From assembly GCA_035646535.1 (NCBI GenBank), contig DASRPD010000044.1:1-64000 (forward strand): a DNA stretch of 64,000 nt, in the 5' to 3' direction. The notes under the pieces are model-generated. The model worked only from the letters and a program-made list of their open reading frames with translations. It was not told the origin of the DNA and searched no databases. A program made the translations under genes and the position numbers. Position 1 is the first letter of the stretch; each line of letters begins with the position of its first letter. This DNA is from DASRPD01 sp035646535 (lineage in GTDB: Bacteria; Actinomycetota; Acidimicrobiia; IMCC26256; JANYLB01). Shown piece by piece: positions 8,152-17,526 of the stretch.

Positions 8152-8940
8152 TCAGGTGGGTGGGCCCCAGTGAGACAGGCGGGCTCGCCAGAGGTGAGCG
8201 TGCACGACGCCGAGCTTGGCCGCCTGGCGGGCCCGGACGCCCCACGCGGCGCGCGAGGCACCGGCGCGTAGCCAGGTCAGCCCACCGAAGTGACGGAACT
8301 TCTTCTGGAACTCGGGCCCCATCTCGGCCCAGCTCAGGCCGACTCGTTCGAGCGCGGCGAAGTACGCGGCGCCGACGTCGTAGGCGACCTTGCCGCCGAA
8401 CGCGTCCGGATCGGCGACGTCGCGATAGCCGAAGCTCTCCTCCACCCGGCCCCGGACCTGATTCACGTCCACCAACAGCATCCACGGCGTTGGGCGCGGG
8501 GCGAGTCGGCGCGCCGCGCCGGTGGTCGGATGCACGAACGTCGCCGGCGGCCACTGCATGCGGGCGCACACCAGCGCATGCTCACCAGTCGTGGCGGTGG
8601 TCACGAGGTCGGCCAGCCAGCCCGGGCGGCGGAACTCCACGTCGGAGTCACAGAACACCGCGTAGCGGGCCTCACAGTGCTTCAGCCAGCCATCGATCCA
8701 TTCCGCGTGCTTACGACCACCGGGTGCTTCCTCGAGCTCGAGCCAACCTCGGGCTGCGAAGCCGGCCAGCCGCTCGACCGATCCGTCGGTCGAGCCGGCG
8801 TCACCCACCCGCAGCCGAAATGGCGCCTCGGCGTAGTGGTGCATCGACCGAACGCAGAGCTCCGTCGCCGCGGCGGTGTTGTAGCTCGCGACGTGCACGA
8901 CGACGTCGGGGGTGTCGGGGGTGTCGGGGGTGTCGCTCAC
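8152..8940 (-). CDS. Glycosyltransferase family 2
   Basis: 262 residues. GT-A motifs are VVHVASYNTAAATE, RVGDAGSTDGSVERL and AVFCDSDVEFR (DXD). The N terminus carries three TPD units in a row, encoded by a triplicated 9-base repeat near 8905-8935. This length is common in rhamnosyltransferase-like GT2 proteins, but specificity is not readable. It is the last gene of the long minus-strand operon that starts with the ABC exporter, and its start overlaps the upstream sulfotransferase stop by 4 bases. Confidence 0.8.
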   Translation of the reverse strand: MSDTPDTPDTPDVVVHVASYNTAAATELCVRSMHHYAEAPFRLRVGDAGSTDGSVERLAGFAARGWLELEEAPGGRKHAEWIDGWLKHCEARYAVFCDSDVEFRRPGWLADLVTTATTGEHALVCARMQWPPATFVHPTTGAARRLAPRPTPWMLLVDVNQVRGRVEESFGYRDVADPDAFGGKVAYDVGAAYFAALERVGLSWAEMGPEFQKKFRHFGGLTWLRAGASRAAWGVRARQAAKLGVVHAHLWRARLSHWGPPT

Positions 8941-9626
8941 GAGCGAGGATCATCGCCGGCCATCAACCGCCGCGCGGCTCGCAACGGACGCGCGATCCCC
9001 CGGTTGTAGGCGGTGCCGAGGATTGTCTTGGCTCGTTCGCCCCGGGTGAGTGGCGTCTCGTGGATCAGCGCCGCGTCGGTACGCGCCTCGATCACCTCAC
9101 GCCAACGATGCGCCGGGATCGCAGGGTCCAGAAACGACAGGCGCCGGTAGGTGTACTCCCAGTCGGTGGCGAACCGCGGGAACTCCAGCAGCGTATGAGC
9201 CAGCTCGTACCGGGCGATGGTCCAGAACAGCTCGTAGAACAGACCGGCGAGCGCGTCGCGCTGGCGTGTCGCGCGCGCCGTGCCGAACAGCCCGCCAAAG
9301 GTGTGGAGGTCCGCGCCGTAGCGCGTGTTGCGCACCCGGCTCGCGGTGGCGACGTCGAGATCCCGAATCGGGACGATGACGTGGCCGATGTCCACGACTC
9401 CGCGATCGAGCAGATCACCGAGGCGTCGGCTGAGATTGGGGTCCTTGATGATGCGCGGCGCGCCCGGCGACTCGATGCGGAACTCCAGGCCGGCGCGGAT
9501 GCGGTCGTCGAGCCGATGATCCGCGTCGAAGCCCGTGTCGAGACCCAGGTCGGTCAGGATCTGCACGAGCAACGTCGTCCCGGCGCGTCCGGTCCCGGTG
9601 ATGACAACCTTGGGTTCGGTGCTCAA
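8937..9626 (-). CDS. Sulfotransferase-like P-loop protein
   Basis: 229 residues, shorter than most members. The N-terminal P-loop KVVITGTGRAGTTLLVQIL matches the 5'-phosphosulfate-binding loop. IIKDPNLSRR is the usual second strand before a 3'-phosphate-binding HVIVPIRDLDVATASR. The compact size suggests a minimal sulfotransferase; a nucleotide-dependent kinase is less likely because the loop is GRAGTT rather than GxxGKT. It lies 22 bases downstream of another sulfotransferase and overlaps the next GT2 gene by 4 bases. Confidence 0.75.
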   Translation of the reverse strand: MSTEPKVVITGTGRAGTTLLVQILTDLGLDTGFDADHRLDDRIRAGLEFRIESPGAPRIIKDPNLSRRLGDLLDRGVVDIGHVIVPIRDLDVATASRVRNTRYGADLHTFGGLFGTARATRQRDALAGLFYELFWTIARYELAHTLLEFPRFATDWEYTYRRLSFLDPAIPAHRWREVIEARTDAALIHETPLTRGERAKTILGTAYNRGIARPLRAARRLMAGDDPRS

Positions 9627-9648
9627 TGGCCGAGCCCTCGCGACCGGG

Positions 9649-10593
9649 CTAGGAGCTCGTCGGGACGCGCCGCCGACCGTTGCGCCCCGGCAGGGTCGAG
9701 TCGATGAGCTCTTTCAGCAGGCGTCGGCGCGAGCCCGAGACGCGCGACAGCTCGAACTTCGCCCGCCGGGCGTCGCGTCGGGCAAAGCGCGCCTTGGCCG
9801 CGAGCTCGAGCATCTCCGCGCTGAGTGCGCTCGTCTCGGGCACAGGTCGCGGCGCGGCGAACGACTCGTACTCGGAGTCGAGCTCACCGAGCAGTCCGAA
9901 AAGGGCGCGCTGGGAGGCGGTCGCGATCGGATCGTCGAACACGTCGACTGCGTCGCTCTCGTGGTGGCGGCGTCCTGCTGTGAGCTCCATGTCGGTCGTC
10001 TCGGGATCGTTTCCCAAGGCGACGCCGAACCGGGCCAAGGAGTCCACCAGCACGCGCATGGTCGATGCCGGCTCCTCGACCAACTGCGCGTAGCGGATCA
10101 CCGCCGTCGGATGACCGGTGGCATTGCGCAGCGCGTCGCCGTTGAAGCGCTCCCACACCGCGAACGCGTGGCCCCGGCCGAGCTGGTTGCGGGTCTCCAG
10201 CGATCCCGCGACCTCGACCGGATGGCGGTACACGATCACGAGCACGGGGGGTTCGTCGAACAGCGGCAGCCAGAACGGCAGCGTCGTGCAGGTACGCGGG
10301 TCCTTCCACACGATCACCGGAGCAGCGCCGAGCTGAGCGAGCGCGGCGCGCGCCTCGTCGACCTCGGCGCGTGCTTCCGGCGCCGAGGTCCAGTCTTCGG
10401 GAAGCACGGGTGGACACTCCCAGCCGCCGCCGAACGCCTCGAGCAGCCGCTCGTTGAGGCGTCGCATGCGCTGGTTCTCCCAGAACTTACCCAGCCCGTC
10501 GGCCGGACCCATCGACGCGCCGAGGTGGCCGAGCGCGCGCGTCGTCGCCGACGTTCCGCTTCGGTGCATCCCCAGGATGACGATCGGCTTCAT
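9649..10593 (-). CDS. Sulfotransferase family protein
   Basis: 314 residues. It starts with the P-loop PIVILGMHRSGTSATTRAL, the variant found in carbohydrate sulfotransferases of the Sulfotransfer_3-like group. VIVWKDPRTCTTLPFW carries the conserved KDPR, followed by VLVIVYRHPVEVAGSL for 3'-phosphate binding. The C-terminal 80 residues are basic and helical. It belongs to a run of three consecutive sulfotransferase genes in the exporter operon and presumably adds sulfate to the glycan before export. Confidence 0.85.
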   Translation of the reverse strand: MKPIVILGMHRSGTSATTRALGHLGASMGPADGLGKFWENQRMRRLNERLLEAFGGGWECPPVLPEDWTSAPEARAEVDEARAALAQLGAAPVIVWKDPRTCTTLPFWLPLFDEPPVLVIVYRHPVEVAGSLETRNQLGRGHAFAVWERFNGDALRNATGHPTAVIRYAQLVEEPASTMRVLVDSLARFGVALGNDPETTDMELTAGRRHHESDAVDVFDDPIATASQRALFGLLGELDSEYESFAAPRPVPETSALSAEMLELAAKARFARRDARRAKFELSRVSGSRRRLLKELIDSTLPGRNGRRRVPTSS

Positions 10594-10684
10594 CGATCCG
10601 AGGATAGACGGGGCCGAGGCGAGCGCGACCAGGCCGCCCGGCCCATCGCGAGCCGGTCAGTCGAGCGACGAGGCCCCGGAGCGG

Positions 10685-11395
10685 TCACGACCACGGGATG
10701 GCCTCCGGACGTTCCCAACCGAAGTGCTCGATCTCCCAGGCGAACGCGGCCCGAATGGCGGCATCGGCGCGCTCGCCGATCGCGGTGGGGTCCTTGGTCG
10801 GGCGGACGGCGGCCTTGGCGTGGGGGAGCTCGACGGGCGTGTCGATCCCGATGTCGGCGAGCGCGGCGGCGAGATCCTCGGCCAGTCGTTCGTAGCGTCC
10901 GACGGTGTCGACGGCGAGCTCGCCGTCGATCGTGTAGATCCGGTGGGCGTTGGGAAGGTTGCCGACGATGATCGCCCACTCGTCGAATGGTGGTCGGGGC
11001 GACACTCGACGGGTCCGCCAGAAGTACCGCGAGATCGACTTGTCCCACGGGTTGCGGTCGAAGCAGAACCTGTACATGCCGTCGAATCGCTTGGGGCCGA
11101 TCCGTTCACGCACGAGCGACGCGGGCATGTGGTTGAAGAACAGCACGTCCTTGCGCCGCAGGCTCGTGATGATCCGCCCGGCGGCCGCGCGATCACCGCG
11201 CGCCGCCCACAACGCGCGCGCCACCACACCGGGCCCGGTCGCGGAGTTGCGGGGATGGTTGGCCGCCTCCGGCGGTGAGATCCGGGTCACGATCGCGTCG
11301 TCACCGGCGAGGGGATCGAGGAACAGCTCGACCGAGGTCCCCGCGGTCTTGGGCACCTTGAGGAAGACGAAGTTGTGCTCGAACGAGACGATCAC
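10685..11395 (-). CDS. Sulfotransferase family protein (Sulfotransfer_2-like)
   Basis: 236 residues if started at the GTG at 11395, 4 bases after the upstream stop and just before the conserved start IVSFEHNFVFLKVPKTAGTS. A longer frame to 11431 exists but overlaps the upstream gene. The P-loop FLKVPKTAGTS and the later FCFDRNPWDKSISRYFW are the two PAPS-binding elements of the heparan/chondroitin-type Sulfotransfer_2 group, a different subgroup from the other sulfotransferases here. DVLFFNHMPASL carries the usual central His. Several acceptors in one glycan would explain the mix. Confidence 0.8.
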   Translation of the reverse strand: MIVSFEHNFVFLKVPKTAGTSVELFLDPLAGDDAIVTRISPPEAANHPRNSATGPGVVARALWAARGDRAAAGRIITSLRRKDVLFFNHMPASLVRERIGPKRFDGMYRFCFDRNPWDKSISRYFWRTRRVSPRPPFDEWAIIVGNLPNAHRIYTIDGELAVDTVGRYERLAEDLAAALADIGIDTPVELPHAKAAVRPTKDPTAIGERADAAIRAAFAWEIEHFGWERPEAIPWS

Positions 11396-11399
11396 GGCG

Positions 11400-12281
11400 T
11401 CACGCGTATCGCGCTCGGGCCCAGCGGGCAAAGTCTCCGTCTTCGACGAGCTCGCCGCGCGTCAGGGCCTCGTCGCGGGCTTCATCATCGAGGGTGTACA
11501 CGTTGCGGTAGTAGTCGCGAACGGCAGACTCACCGCCCTGTTGGTATACGCCCCACCACCGTTTCTTGAACGGCGCGCTCCACCCGGGCAGGTCGCGTTG
11601 GCGTTCGGGGGTGCGGTTCCAGCGACGACGGGTGAGGAATTCATCCGGCGGCGGCGCCCACGAGATGAGCCGGATGACCTTCTGCACGAATTGGTCCTCG
11701 TCGCCGACCATGTAGTGGTGCACCCACGGCTCGGGGTGACGAAACTGCTCATGGGGCACCTCCCGACACCAATGCTCATCGGTGATGGTGGTGAGCCACG
11801 ACCCTCGGTAGAAGCTCTTGCCCGCCGAATAGCTGCTGTGCAGCGGCGTACCCGCGCCGGCCGTGCGGAACCGACGGCGCTCGAACACCGGCCCTTCGGG
11901 ATCATCGGCAGTCGTCGGGAGGTAGAGCTTCATGTCGAAGTTCACCCCGACGATCTCGTCGGGAACCTCGGCGAGCACCTCGGTCGGGCTCGTCCCATCG
12001 AGCCAGAGGAGCTCGTCGGTGTCGCCGATGCCCACCCAGTCGACCGAGTGGCGGGCGCGCAGCTCGTCCAACATCGCAGTGCGGTAGATCTGGCGCTCGT
12101 GGAAGTCGTCGAAGCGGCGGTAGCTGACGGCATCACCGAACTCCGAGACGGCCTCCGCGGTGCCGTCTGTGCTGTTGTTGTCGGCGACACCGATGTGGTC
12201 GATTCCCCATTCGAGGTGGTGTCTGAGGTTGGCGCGCAACAGCTCGACCTCGTTCTGGGTGACGAGGAGGAGCACAATCAC
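11400..12281 (-). CDS. Glycosyltransferase family 2-like protein
   Basis: 293 residues. VLLLVTQNEVELLRANLRH, then HIGVADNNSTDGTAEAV and VGIGDTDELLW, fit the Glyco_tranf_2_4/DUF23-like group in which the acidic motif is DTDE. GTG start; overlaps the upstream gene by 4 bases. It sits between a sulfotransferase and another glycosyltransferase-like gene in the exporter operon. Cytoplasmic; sugar specificity unknown. Confidence 0.8.
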   Translation of the reverse strand: MIVLLLVTQNEVELLRANLRHHLEWGIDHIGVADNNSTDGTAEAVSEFGDAVSYRRFDDFHERQIYRTAMLDELRARHSVDWVGIGDTDELLWLDGTSPTEVLAEVPDEIVGVNFDMKLYLPTTADDPEGPVFERRRFRTAGAGTPLHSSYSAGKSFYRGSWLTTITDEHWCREVPHEQFRHPEPWVHHYMVGDEDQFVQKVIRLISWAPPPDEFLTRRRWNRTPERQRDLPGWSAPFKKRWWGVYQQGGESAVRDYYRNVYTLDDEARDEALTRGELVEDGDFARWARARYA

Positions 12282-13165
12282 CGGTCGGACCCCGTGCTCG
12301 GTGGGTTCGATGCTTCCGCCGAGCTGGGCGCCTCGAGGAACCGGCGGTAGAACTCGTCGTCGGTACGAACCGACTCGAGGACCTCGGCCGACAGGCGCTC
12401 ACCGTCGCGCTGAGACCGGGCGAGGCGGCGGAGGTGGCGGCGTTTGGCGATCTTGGCCCGTGAGTACCGCTCGGCCCGGCCGAGCGTGGGCAGCCATGCG
12501 GGTGAGCGCGTCACCTTCGCGGCGGCCCGGACCTCGGCCTCGCCGGCGACCTTGACATGGCGCGCCACCTTGTTCCGGAACCCCGCTCCGTGGTGGTAGG
12601 CGACGTCCGCGTAGATGCCGAACCACAGTGGGTCCAGATCGACGCGGTTGGTCCGCAGCAGCGGCCGCCAGGGAATGTCGCGCTCGGTCAGGGTGCCCAA
12701 CAGGTTGCCGCCGACGTCGGTGACCGAGACCCCGACGCTCGACGTCCAGCGGTACCCCTTGCTCCAGTCGCCACCGATCTCGTTCCAAAAGCCGACGGTC
12801 GTCAACGCGAAGCAGGGATGGGGCTGCTGGTCACCCAGGTTCTCCGAGCGACGCACGGCTGCGAGCGGTGTCCCACCGAGGAGCTCGGCTCCGATCGGCG
12901 CGATCGGAAAGGCATCGCCGTCGACGAACAGCATGAGATCATCCGGGTCCGCCTGGTCGGTGATCACCTCGGCGAGCGCGTTGAGCTTGCTCGCGTGGTT
13001 GCCGTCCATGTCGCTCGTGAAGAAGAGCTCGGACTGCCATCGAGGGTCGATGTCGTTCAGTACCGCGTACACGCGGTGATCCTCGGGGAGGAACCGGCGC
13101 AAGAAGCGCAGCTGCGGTTCGATCCACTGGTCGTCGCAGTAGTGGACGGTCGCGACGTGGATCAC
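12278..13165 (-). CDS. Glycosyltransferase-like protein, GT-A type
   Basis: 295 residues from the GTG at 13165, which overlaps the upstream sulfotransferase stop by 4 bases; the open frame upstream of this reads as shadow. The protein starts VIHVATVHYCDDQWIEPQL. It has LMLFVDGDAFPI, a DXD-like motif, and TERDIPWRPLLRTNRVD, a phrase close to one in the gene at 22960-23928 (LGWARLVRTNAVDLHPV), so the two appear related. The C terminus is basic. I call it a glycosyltransferase from fold motifs and context; the family is not one I can name. Confidence 0.65.
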   Translation of the reverse strand: MIHVATVHYCDDQWIEPQLRFLRRFLPEDHRVYAVLNDIDPRWQSELFFTSDMDGNHASKLNALAEVITDQADPDDLMLFVDGDAFPIAPIGAELLGGTPLAAVRRSENLGDQQPHPCFALTTVGFWNEIGGDWSKGYRWTSSVGVSVTDVGGNLLGTLTERDIPWRPLLRTNRVDLDPLWFGIYADVAYHHGAGFRNKVARHVKVAGEAEVRAAAKVTRSPAWLPTLGRAERYSRAKIAKRRHLRRLARSQRDGERLSAEVLESVRTDDEFYRRFLEAPSSAEASNPPSTGSDR

Positions 13166-14169
13166 GGGAGGCCCCGGGTGATCCGGTCGCCGGACCGGCC
13201 GATCCCACGCGCCGCTCGACCGACGGCGCGGCGCGCTGCAACCTCCACAAGATACGACGCGGTGCGGGTCGCGCCCGCCGCCCAGCGTCCGTCGGGCTCG
13301 TAGCCCAGGTGCTCGAGCTCGGCGCCGGCCACCGCTTGAAACAGCAACCGGTCGCGGGTTTCCCACGAGTCGCGCCACCCACCCGCTCCGCCTTCACCGA
13401 AGAAGCCCTCGGGCTCGGCGCGATCGCGCGCGTGCTCGGCGAACTCTCCCCCGATGAGAATCGGATCGGCACCTTCACCGCGGCGCATCCGTTCCAGGCT
13501 GAACGAATCTCGGATCGCCGCGCACTCGTCTTCGGTCACGTCGACGCCGAGGAAGTCGAACAGCTCGGCAAGTACCGCCGGGTCTCCGGAGACGAGCGAC
13601 TCGTAACGCACCTCGCGGTACAGAAACCCGATCAGGCGGTACCGACGCCCACCTTGGACATGGCGGACCCACGTCGCCGCACCCGCCCGCAGGTCACTCG
13701 GCGCCCAGCCTCGGCCCCAGGCCCGGCTCGCGTGCACCAGTGAGGATGCGACGTCGCGCCCGTCGCGCACGAGGTGAATGACGCGCGTCTCCGACGCGAA
13801 GTCCGCGACCACGTCCGCGCACAGGCTGTGCGCGGGGCTCTTCTCGAGGACCACGTCCGCCTCCGGCGCTCGGGCGGAGACACCGTCCAGCACGCGGTCG
13901 ATCACGCCACGCACGAGGTCGTTGAACTCCTCGGTGCGCAGCACGGCCGGCAGCCCCTTGTACCGCCGGGCCGCCCAGTCGTCGGGAGAACCGCGCAGCT
14001 GCCAAGCCCACGCCTCCGCGAGCGGCTGCACGTACCGACTGAACAGGTCCGTCTCCTGTGGTGTCGCGACCTGTCGATGCGCGCCGAGCATGCTCTGGAG
14101 CCACGTCGTACCGGAGCGGGGAGCGCCCACGAGCAGAGCGAGACGGGGCCTAGTCACCAAGACTGCCAT
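13162..14169 (-). CDS. Sulfotransferase family protein
   Basis: 335 residues from the ATG at 14169, preceded by GAGGCGG; a GTG at 14157 is an equally short alternative. The P-loop is LALLVGAPRSGTTWLQSML. VVLEKSPAHS and TRVIHLVRDGRDVASSLVH are the classic Sulfotransfer_3 3'-phosphate signature (LVRDGRDV). FDFLGVDVTEDE is the typical C-terminal helix region. The start overlaps the end of the upstream GT2 gene by 20 bases, consistent with tight coupling. Confidence 0.9.
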   Translation of the reverse strand: MAVLVTRPRLALLVGAPRSGTTWLQSMLGAHRQVATPQETDLFSRYVQPLAEAWAWQLRGSPDDWAARRYKGLPAVLRTEEFNDLVRGVIDRVLDGVSARAPEADVVLEKSPAHSLCADVVADFASETRVIHLVRDGRDVASSLVHASRAWGRGWAPSDLRAGAATWVRHVQGGRRYRLIGFLYREVRYESLVSGDPAVLAELFDFLGVDVTEDECAAIRDSFSLERMRRGEGADPILIGGEFAEHARDRAEPEGFFGEGGAGGWRDSWETRDRLLFQAVAGAELEHLGYEPDGRWAAGATRTASYLVEVAARRAVGRAARGIGRSGDRITRGLP

Positions 14170-15094
14170 CCGACCGCCTCGGGCTGACGAGGCTGCGCGC
14201 TGCGCTCGCGGCGTAGCGCGCGCGAGTCGACCACGGCGCGTCCGCGGCACGAATCGCGCGCCCGAAGAACCGGCGGGCGGTTCGGCGATCGCCCCGGGCG
14301 GCGGCGTCGCGGCCGATCTCCATCAGGTCCCGCGGACGACCCTCGACGCCCTGCTCCCACAGATCGGGGAGGTGGCGCTCCTTCACCGCCAGGTGGGCGC
14401 GCCACTGCTCCGGCGAAGCGCTCAGGCTGTCGGCGCGACGCCGGTAGTACCCGAGTGGCTCGTCGACGTAGCCGGCCCGCTCACCGCGCACGAGGTAGCG
14501 AGACCACAGCTCGTAGTCCTCGGCCCGTCGGAACTGCTCGTCGAACGAGCCGTACCGATCGACCAGCTCCCGTTTGAACACCACCGACACGAAGAGAAAG
14601 TTGCGCCGGGCGATCACCGCGAGCTGATGGTCCTCGGCATCGGGGAACGGGTACTGACGCCGGTCGCGATAGCAACGCTTCGTCGTCGTCTCGCCGCCCT
14701 CGATGAGGTACGCGTCGGTCGTCACCATGCCGAGGTGGGGGTGGGCGGCGAAGTGTTCGACGCAGTGGCCGAGCCGATCGGGCAGCCAGAGGTCGTCGGC
14801 GTCCAGCAACGCGAGGTACTCGCCGCGCGACACGCGGATTCCGGTGTTGCGCGCGCCCGCCAAGCCCCGGTTCTCCTGTTCCACATACCGGATCCGGTCG
14901 CGGTACGGCGCGATCGCGGCGGCGGTCTCGTCGGTGGAACCGTCGTTGACGACGATGATCTCCACCGCAGAGTAGGTCTGGGCCAAGGCGGACTCGATCG
15001 TCTCCGCGACGAAGTCGACCATGTTGTAGGCCGGGATGATCACCGAGACGAGCGGCGCGGGTCCCGGTGTGGGCGACGGCGCCGTCGCCGTCAT
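14150..15094 (-). CDS. Glycosyltransferase family 2
   Basis: 314 residues from the ATG at 15094, which overlaps the Wzt stop by 4 bases. The N-terminal GT-A domain is textbook: LVSVIIPAYNMVDFVAET, VEIIVVNDGSTDETAA, GLAGARNTGI and LALLDADDLW (DXD). RRAEDYELWSRYLVRGER is the acceptor-side ED motif. A basic C-terminal tail of about 70 residues follows. It is the first glycosyltransferase after the exporter genes in the operon. Confidence 0.9.
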   Translation of the reverse strand: MTATAPSPTPGPAPLVSVIIPAYNMVDFVAETIESALAQTYSAVEIIVVNDGSTDETAAAIAPYRDRIRYVEQENRGLAGARNTGIRVSRGEYLALLDADDLWLPDRLGHCVEHFAAHPHLGMVTTDAYLIEGGETTTKRCYRDRRQYPFPDAEDHQLAVIARRNFLFVSVVFKRELVDRYGSFDEQFRRAEDYELWSRYLVRGERAGYVDEPLGYYRRRADSLSASPEQWRAHLAVKERHLPDLWEQGVEGRPRDLMEIGRDAAARGDRRTARRFFGRAIRAADAPWSTRARYAASAARSLVSPRRSDGSLGD

Positions 15095-16281
15095 GAGACC
15101 TTGGACCACCGGGCGGCCACGAACACCGGTGAGAGGCGAACGATCGCGCGCGGCACGGGTGGGAGCCGCATGTTGCCGGACACGATGAAGGGCCCGATCG
15201 GCTGCCACGCCGTCAGCTCGGCCTTGTCGTCCCGGTCATACGCGCTGAACCACAGAAAGTAGCTGCGCGGCGGCAGCGGGAGATGGTCGAGCTCGATCTC
15301 GATGGTCGTGCGGCCCTCGGGGATCGTCGTGACGTGACGGACGACGAAGATCGGGGTCGCGGCACCCTCGCTCACCCCGAGGAACAGCCTGACCGAACGC
15401 TCGTGGTCGGACTCGAGCTCGAGGCGAACGCGGCAGTCCTGCGATGTCGCCACCGGTCGGCCGTCCAGGCTCTGTGACTGGACGTCGACGACCCGCACGA
15501 GGCCCTGGACGTCGGCGCTCTCCTCGGCTCGGCGCTCGATCGCACGGCGGTACCCGCCGAGCACATCGTCGACCGGACCGTCGGCCATCATGAGACCGTC
15601 GCGGAGCCAGATGGCGCGGTTGGCGGTCGCGCCCACGCTGGCCAGGTCGTGCGAGACGAGGAGCAAGGTCGTACCGCCCTGGATCACCTGACGCATCCGG
15701 TCGAGGCACTTCTGCTGGAACGACTGGTCCCCCACCGCGAGCACCTCATCGACGATGAGGATGGACGGCTCCAAGAAGGCCGCGACGGAGAACCCGAGTC
15801 GGACCTTCATCCCGCTCGAATAGAACTTCACCTGCCGGTCGATCGCGTCCTCGATCTCGGCGAAGGCCACGATCTCATCGAAGCGCGCCGCGACCTGCTT
15901 GCGGCTGAGACCGAGCAGGTTGCCGTAGATGTTGATGTTCTCCCGACCGGTGAGCTCGGAGTGGATCCCCGACATCACCTCGATGATCGCCCCGACCTTG
16001 CCGTGGGTCTGCACCCGCCCGCTGTGGGGAAACATGAGGCCGTTGACGATCTTCAGCAGCGTCGACTTCCCCGCGCCGTTCGCGCCGACGACGCCCACGG
16101 CTTCGCCCGGCTCGACCGAGAACGAGATGTCCCGCAGCACCCAGCGCCACGGGTTGTCGCCGGCGGTACCGCGTATCTTGCCGTGCGCGCGCTTGGCGTG
16201 GTCGCGCAGCAGCTGGCGTCCGCGGTCGACGCGGAAGCGCTTCCACACCTGGTCGACGACGACCTCACCCTCACGAGACAT
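15091..16281 (-). CDS. Polysaccharide ABC transporter ATPase (Wzt-like)
   Basis: 396 residues. The ATPase part has Walker A GANGAGKST (residues 66-74), signature YSSGMKVRLGF (154-164), Walker B ILIVDEV followed by the D-loop (about 174-183) and the H-loop LLVSHDLAS. Residues from about 235 to the end form a beta-rich extension, as in Wzt proteins that bind the non-reducing end of the glycan before export. Start at the ATG at 16281 gives the normal MSREGEVVVDQVWKRF opening and overlaps the permease gene by 11 bases. It powers glycan export with the adjacent permease. Confidence 0.92.
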   Translation of the reverse strand: MSREGEVVVDQVWKRFRVDRGRQLLRDHAKRAHGKIRGTAGDNPWRWVLRDISFSVEPGEAVGVVGANGAGKSTLLKIVNGLMFPHSGRVQTHGKVGAIIEVMSGIHSELTGRENINIYGNLLGLSRKQVAARFDEIVAFAEIEDAIDRQVKFYSSGMKVRLGFSVAAFLEPSILIVDEVLAVGDQSFQQKCLDRMRQVIQGGTTLLLVSHDLASVGATANRAIWLRDGLMMADGPVDDVLGGYRRAIERRAEESADVQGLVRVVDVQSQSLDGRPVATSQDCRVRLELESDHERSVRLFLGVSEGAATPIFVVRHVTTIPEGRTTIEIELDHLPLPPRSYFLWFSAYDRDDKAELTAWQPIGPFIVSGNMRLPPVPRAIVRLSPVFVAARWSKVS

Positions 16282-17209
16282 CCGCGAACCCCGTCTCGAG
16301 CCGCTTGAACACCAGGAACGCGCCGAGGGCCCACACGAGCGCCGCCGTCGCCGCGATCGCGGTGAAGACAAGATTGGGAGCCTGGTTGTACAGGAGGCAC
16401 CGCCGCATCCCGTCGATCACTCCCGCGACCGGGTTCACCGCGACGTAGACGTTTTGCCACGGCTCGTCGATCTCATCCATCCCGTAGATGATCGGGGTGA
16501 GAAACAACCCGAGTTGGAGCAGGAGCGGGATGGCGTGGCGCATGTCGCGCAGGTACACGGTCAGCCCGGAGATGAGCAGCGTGATGCCGAACGCGAACAC
16601 CAACAGGATCGCGAGCAACGGCACCACCCAGTAGGAGGTCACCGACGGCAATCGTCCATCGATGATGAACAGGATCGCGAGGGCGACCGTGGCGCAGAGC
16701 AACGTCACGGTCGCGCTGAGGATCTTGGCGATCGGGAACACCTCTCGCGGTGCGTACACCTTGTTGAGCAGCGGGTTGCCGACGAGGCTGGTCCCGCCAC
16801 CCGAGACCGAGTTGGCAAAGAACGTCCACGGCAGGATGCCCACGTAGGCGAAGACCGGATACCACACCCCTTGGGTGTCGATGCCCCCGCCCAAGCGGCC
16901 TTCCAGGAACGTGAACACGACCATGAGCGTGACCGGGCCGAGCAGCGCCCAGGCTATGCCGAGCACCTCCTGGCTGTAGGTCGATCGGAGGTCACGGAAC
17001 GTGAGGCTCCGGACGATCGCCCGGGACCGAACGAGCGCCCCGATCGAGCCCGCCAGGTGCATCACGGGTCGATACCGCAGCTCGGATGGCGGTTCGGCGG
17101 CGACGTCCGGCGGGATCAGGGCCCAATCAGCGCCTCGCTCCGCCGCCGCGGCCAGTACCGGCTCCGGAGGTTCCGGTTGCGAATACGGCTCCGTTACGGA
17201 CTCACTCAC
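16271..17209 (-). CDS. Polysaccharide ABC transporter permease (Wzm-like)
   Basis: 312 residues from the GTG at 17209. About 65 cytoplasmic residues precede an ABC-2 type permease with six predicted membrane segments. Visible family phrases are FRDLRSTYSQEVLGIAWALL, YVGILPWTFFANSVSGG, NPLLNKVYAPREVFPI and LFLTPIIYGMDEI, all characteristic of Wzm/TagG proteins. It is the first gene of the minus-strand operon, so export capacity is made together with the glycan assembly and sulfation enzymes. The codons upstream of 17209 are open but read as noncoding. Confidence 0.92.
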   Translation of the reverse strand: MSESVTEPYSQPEPPEPVLAAAAERGADWALIPPDVAAEPPSELRYRPVMHLAGSIGALVRSRAIVRSLTFRDLRSTYSQEVLGIAWALLGPVTLMVVFTFLEGRLGGGIDTQGVWYPVFAYVGILPWTFFANSVSGGGTSLVGNPLLNKVYAPREVFPIAKILSATVTLLCATVALAILFIIDGRLPSVTSYWVVPLLAILLVFAFGITLLISGLTVYLRDMRHAIPLLLQLGLFLTPIIYGMDEIDEPWQNVYVAVNPVAGVIDGMRRCLLYNQAPNLVFTAIAATAALVWALGAFLVFKRLETGFADVS

Positions 17210-17526
17210 CGCTGAAGCTCCACCGTGGGCGGCGCGTGAGACGCGGCGGCTCCGGAGACCCCATGACCTGCACCCAACCCCCTCACGGAGCCCCGCCAAG
17301 ACCCCGTCCCGACCCGATACGGCGCGTCGGTCCAGCCGGGAACGAGCGACCAGGATAACTCCGACGAGCGAGCAACGGCCACACAGGGTGACCACGGTGC
17401 GTGGTCCGTCTATCCTCGTCGCCCGAGGGCGCTCGCCCGTGCCCAGCCGAAGCTGGGGCGTTCGAGCATCGACTGGTGGCGGCTGATGGCGGCTGATGGC
17501 GGGCGAAATGTGCGATCTGGTGTGCG
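17210..17526. promoter_or_regulatory. Divergent promoter region, exporter operon versus sulfotransferase
   Basis: This 317-base gap separates the minus-strand exporter operon from the plus-strand sulfotransferase run. I see a plausible plus-strand promoter: TGACCA at 17389-17394, 16 bases, then TATCCT at 17411-17416. The same -10-like hexamer occurs on the minus strand (complement of 17352-17357). A GCGGCTGATG unit is repeated in tandem near 17477-17500, shortly before the plus-strand start. No gene is supported. Confidence 0.4.

Noticed and set aside
8900..8940. Repeated GGTGTCGGG units as a CRISPR-like array
   Set aside because: Three 9-base units without spacers, inside the start of a glycosyltransferase; they encode TPD repeats. 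No CRISPR array occurs in the window.
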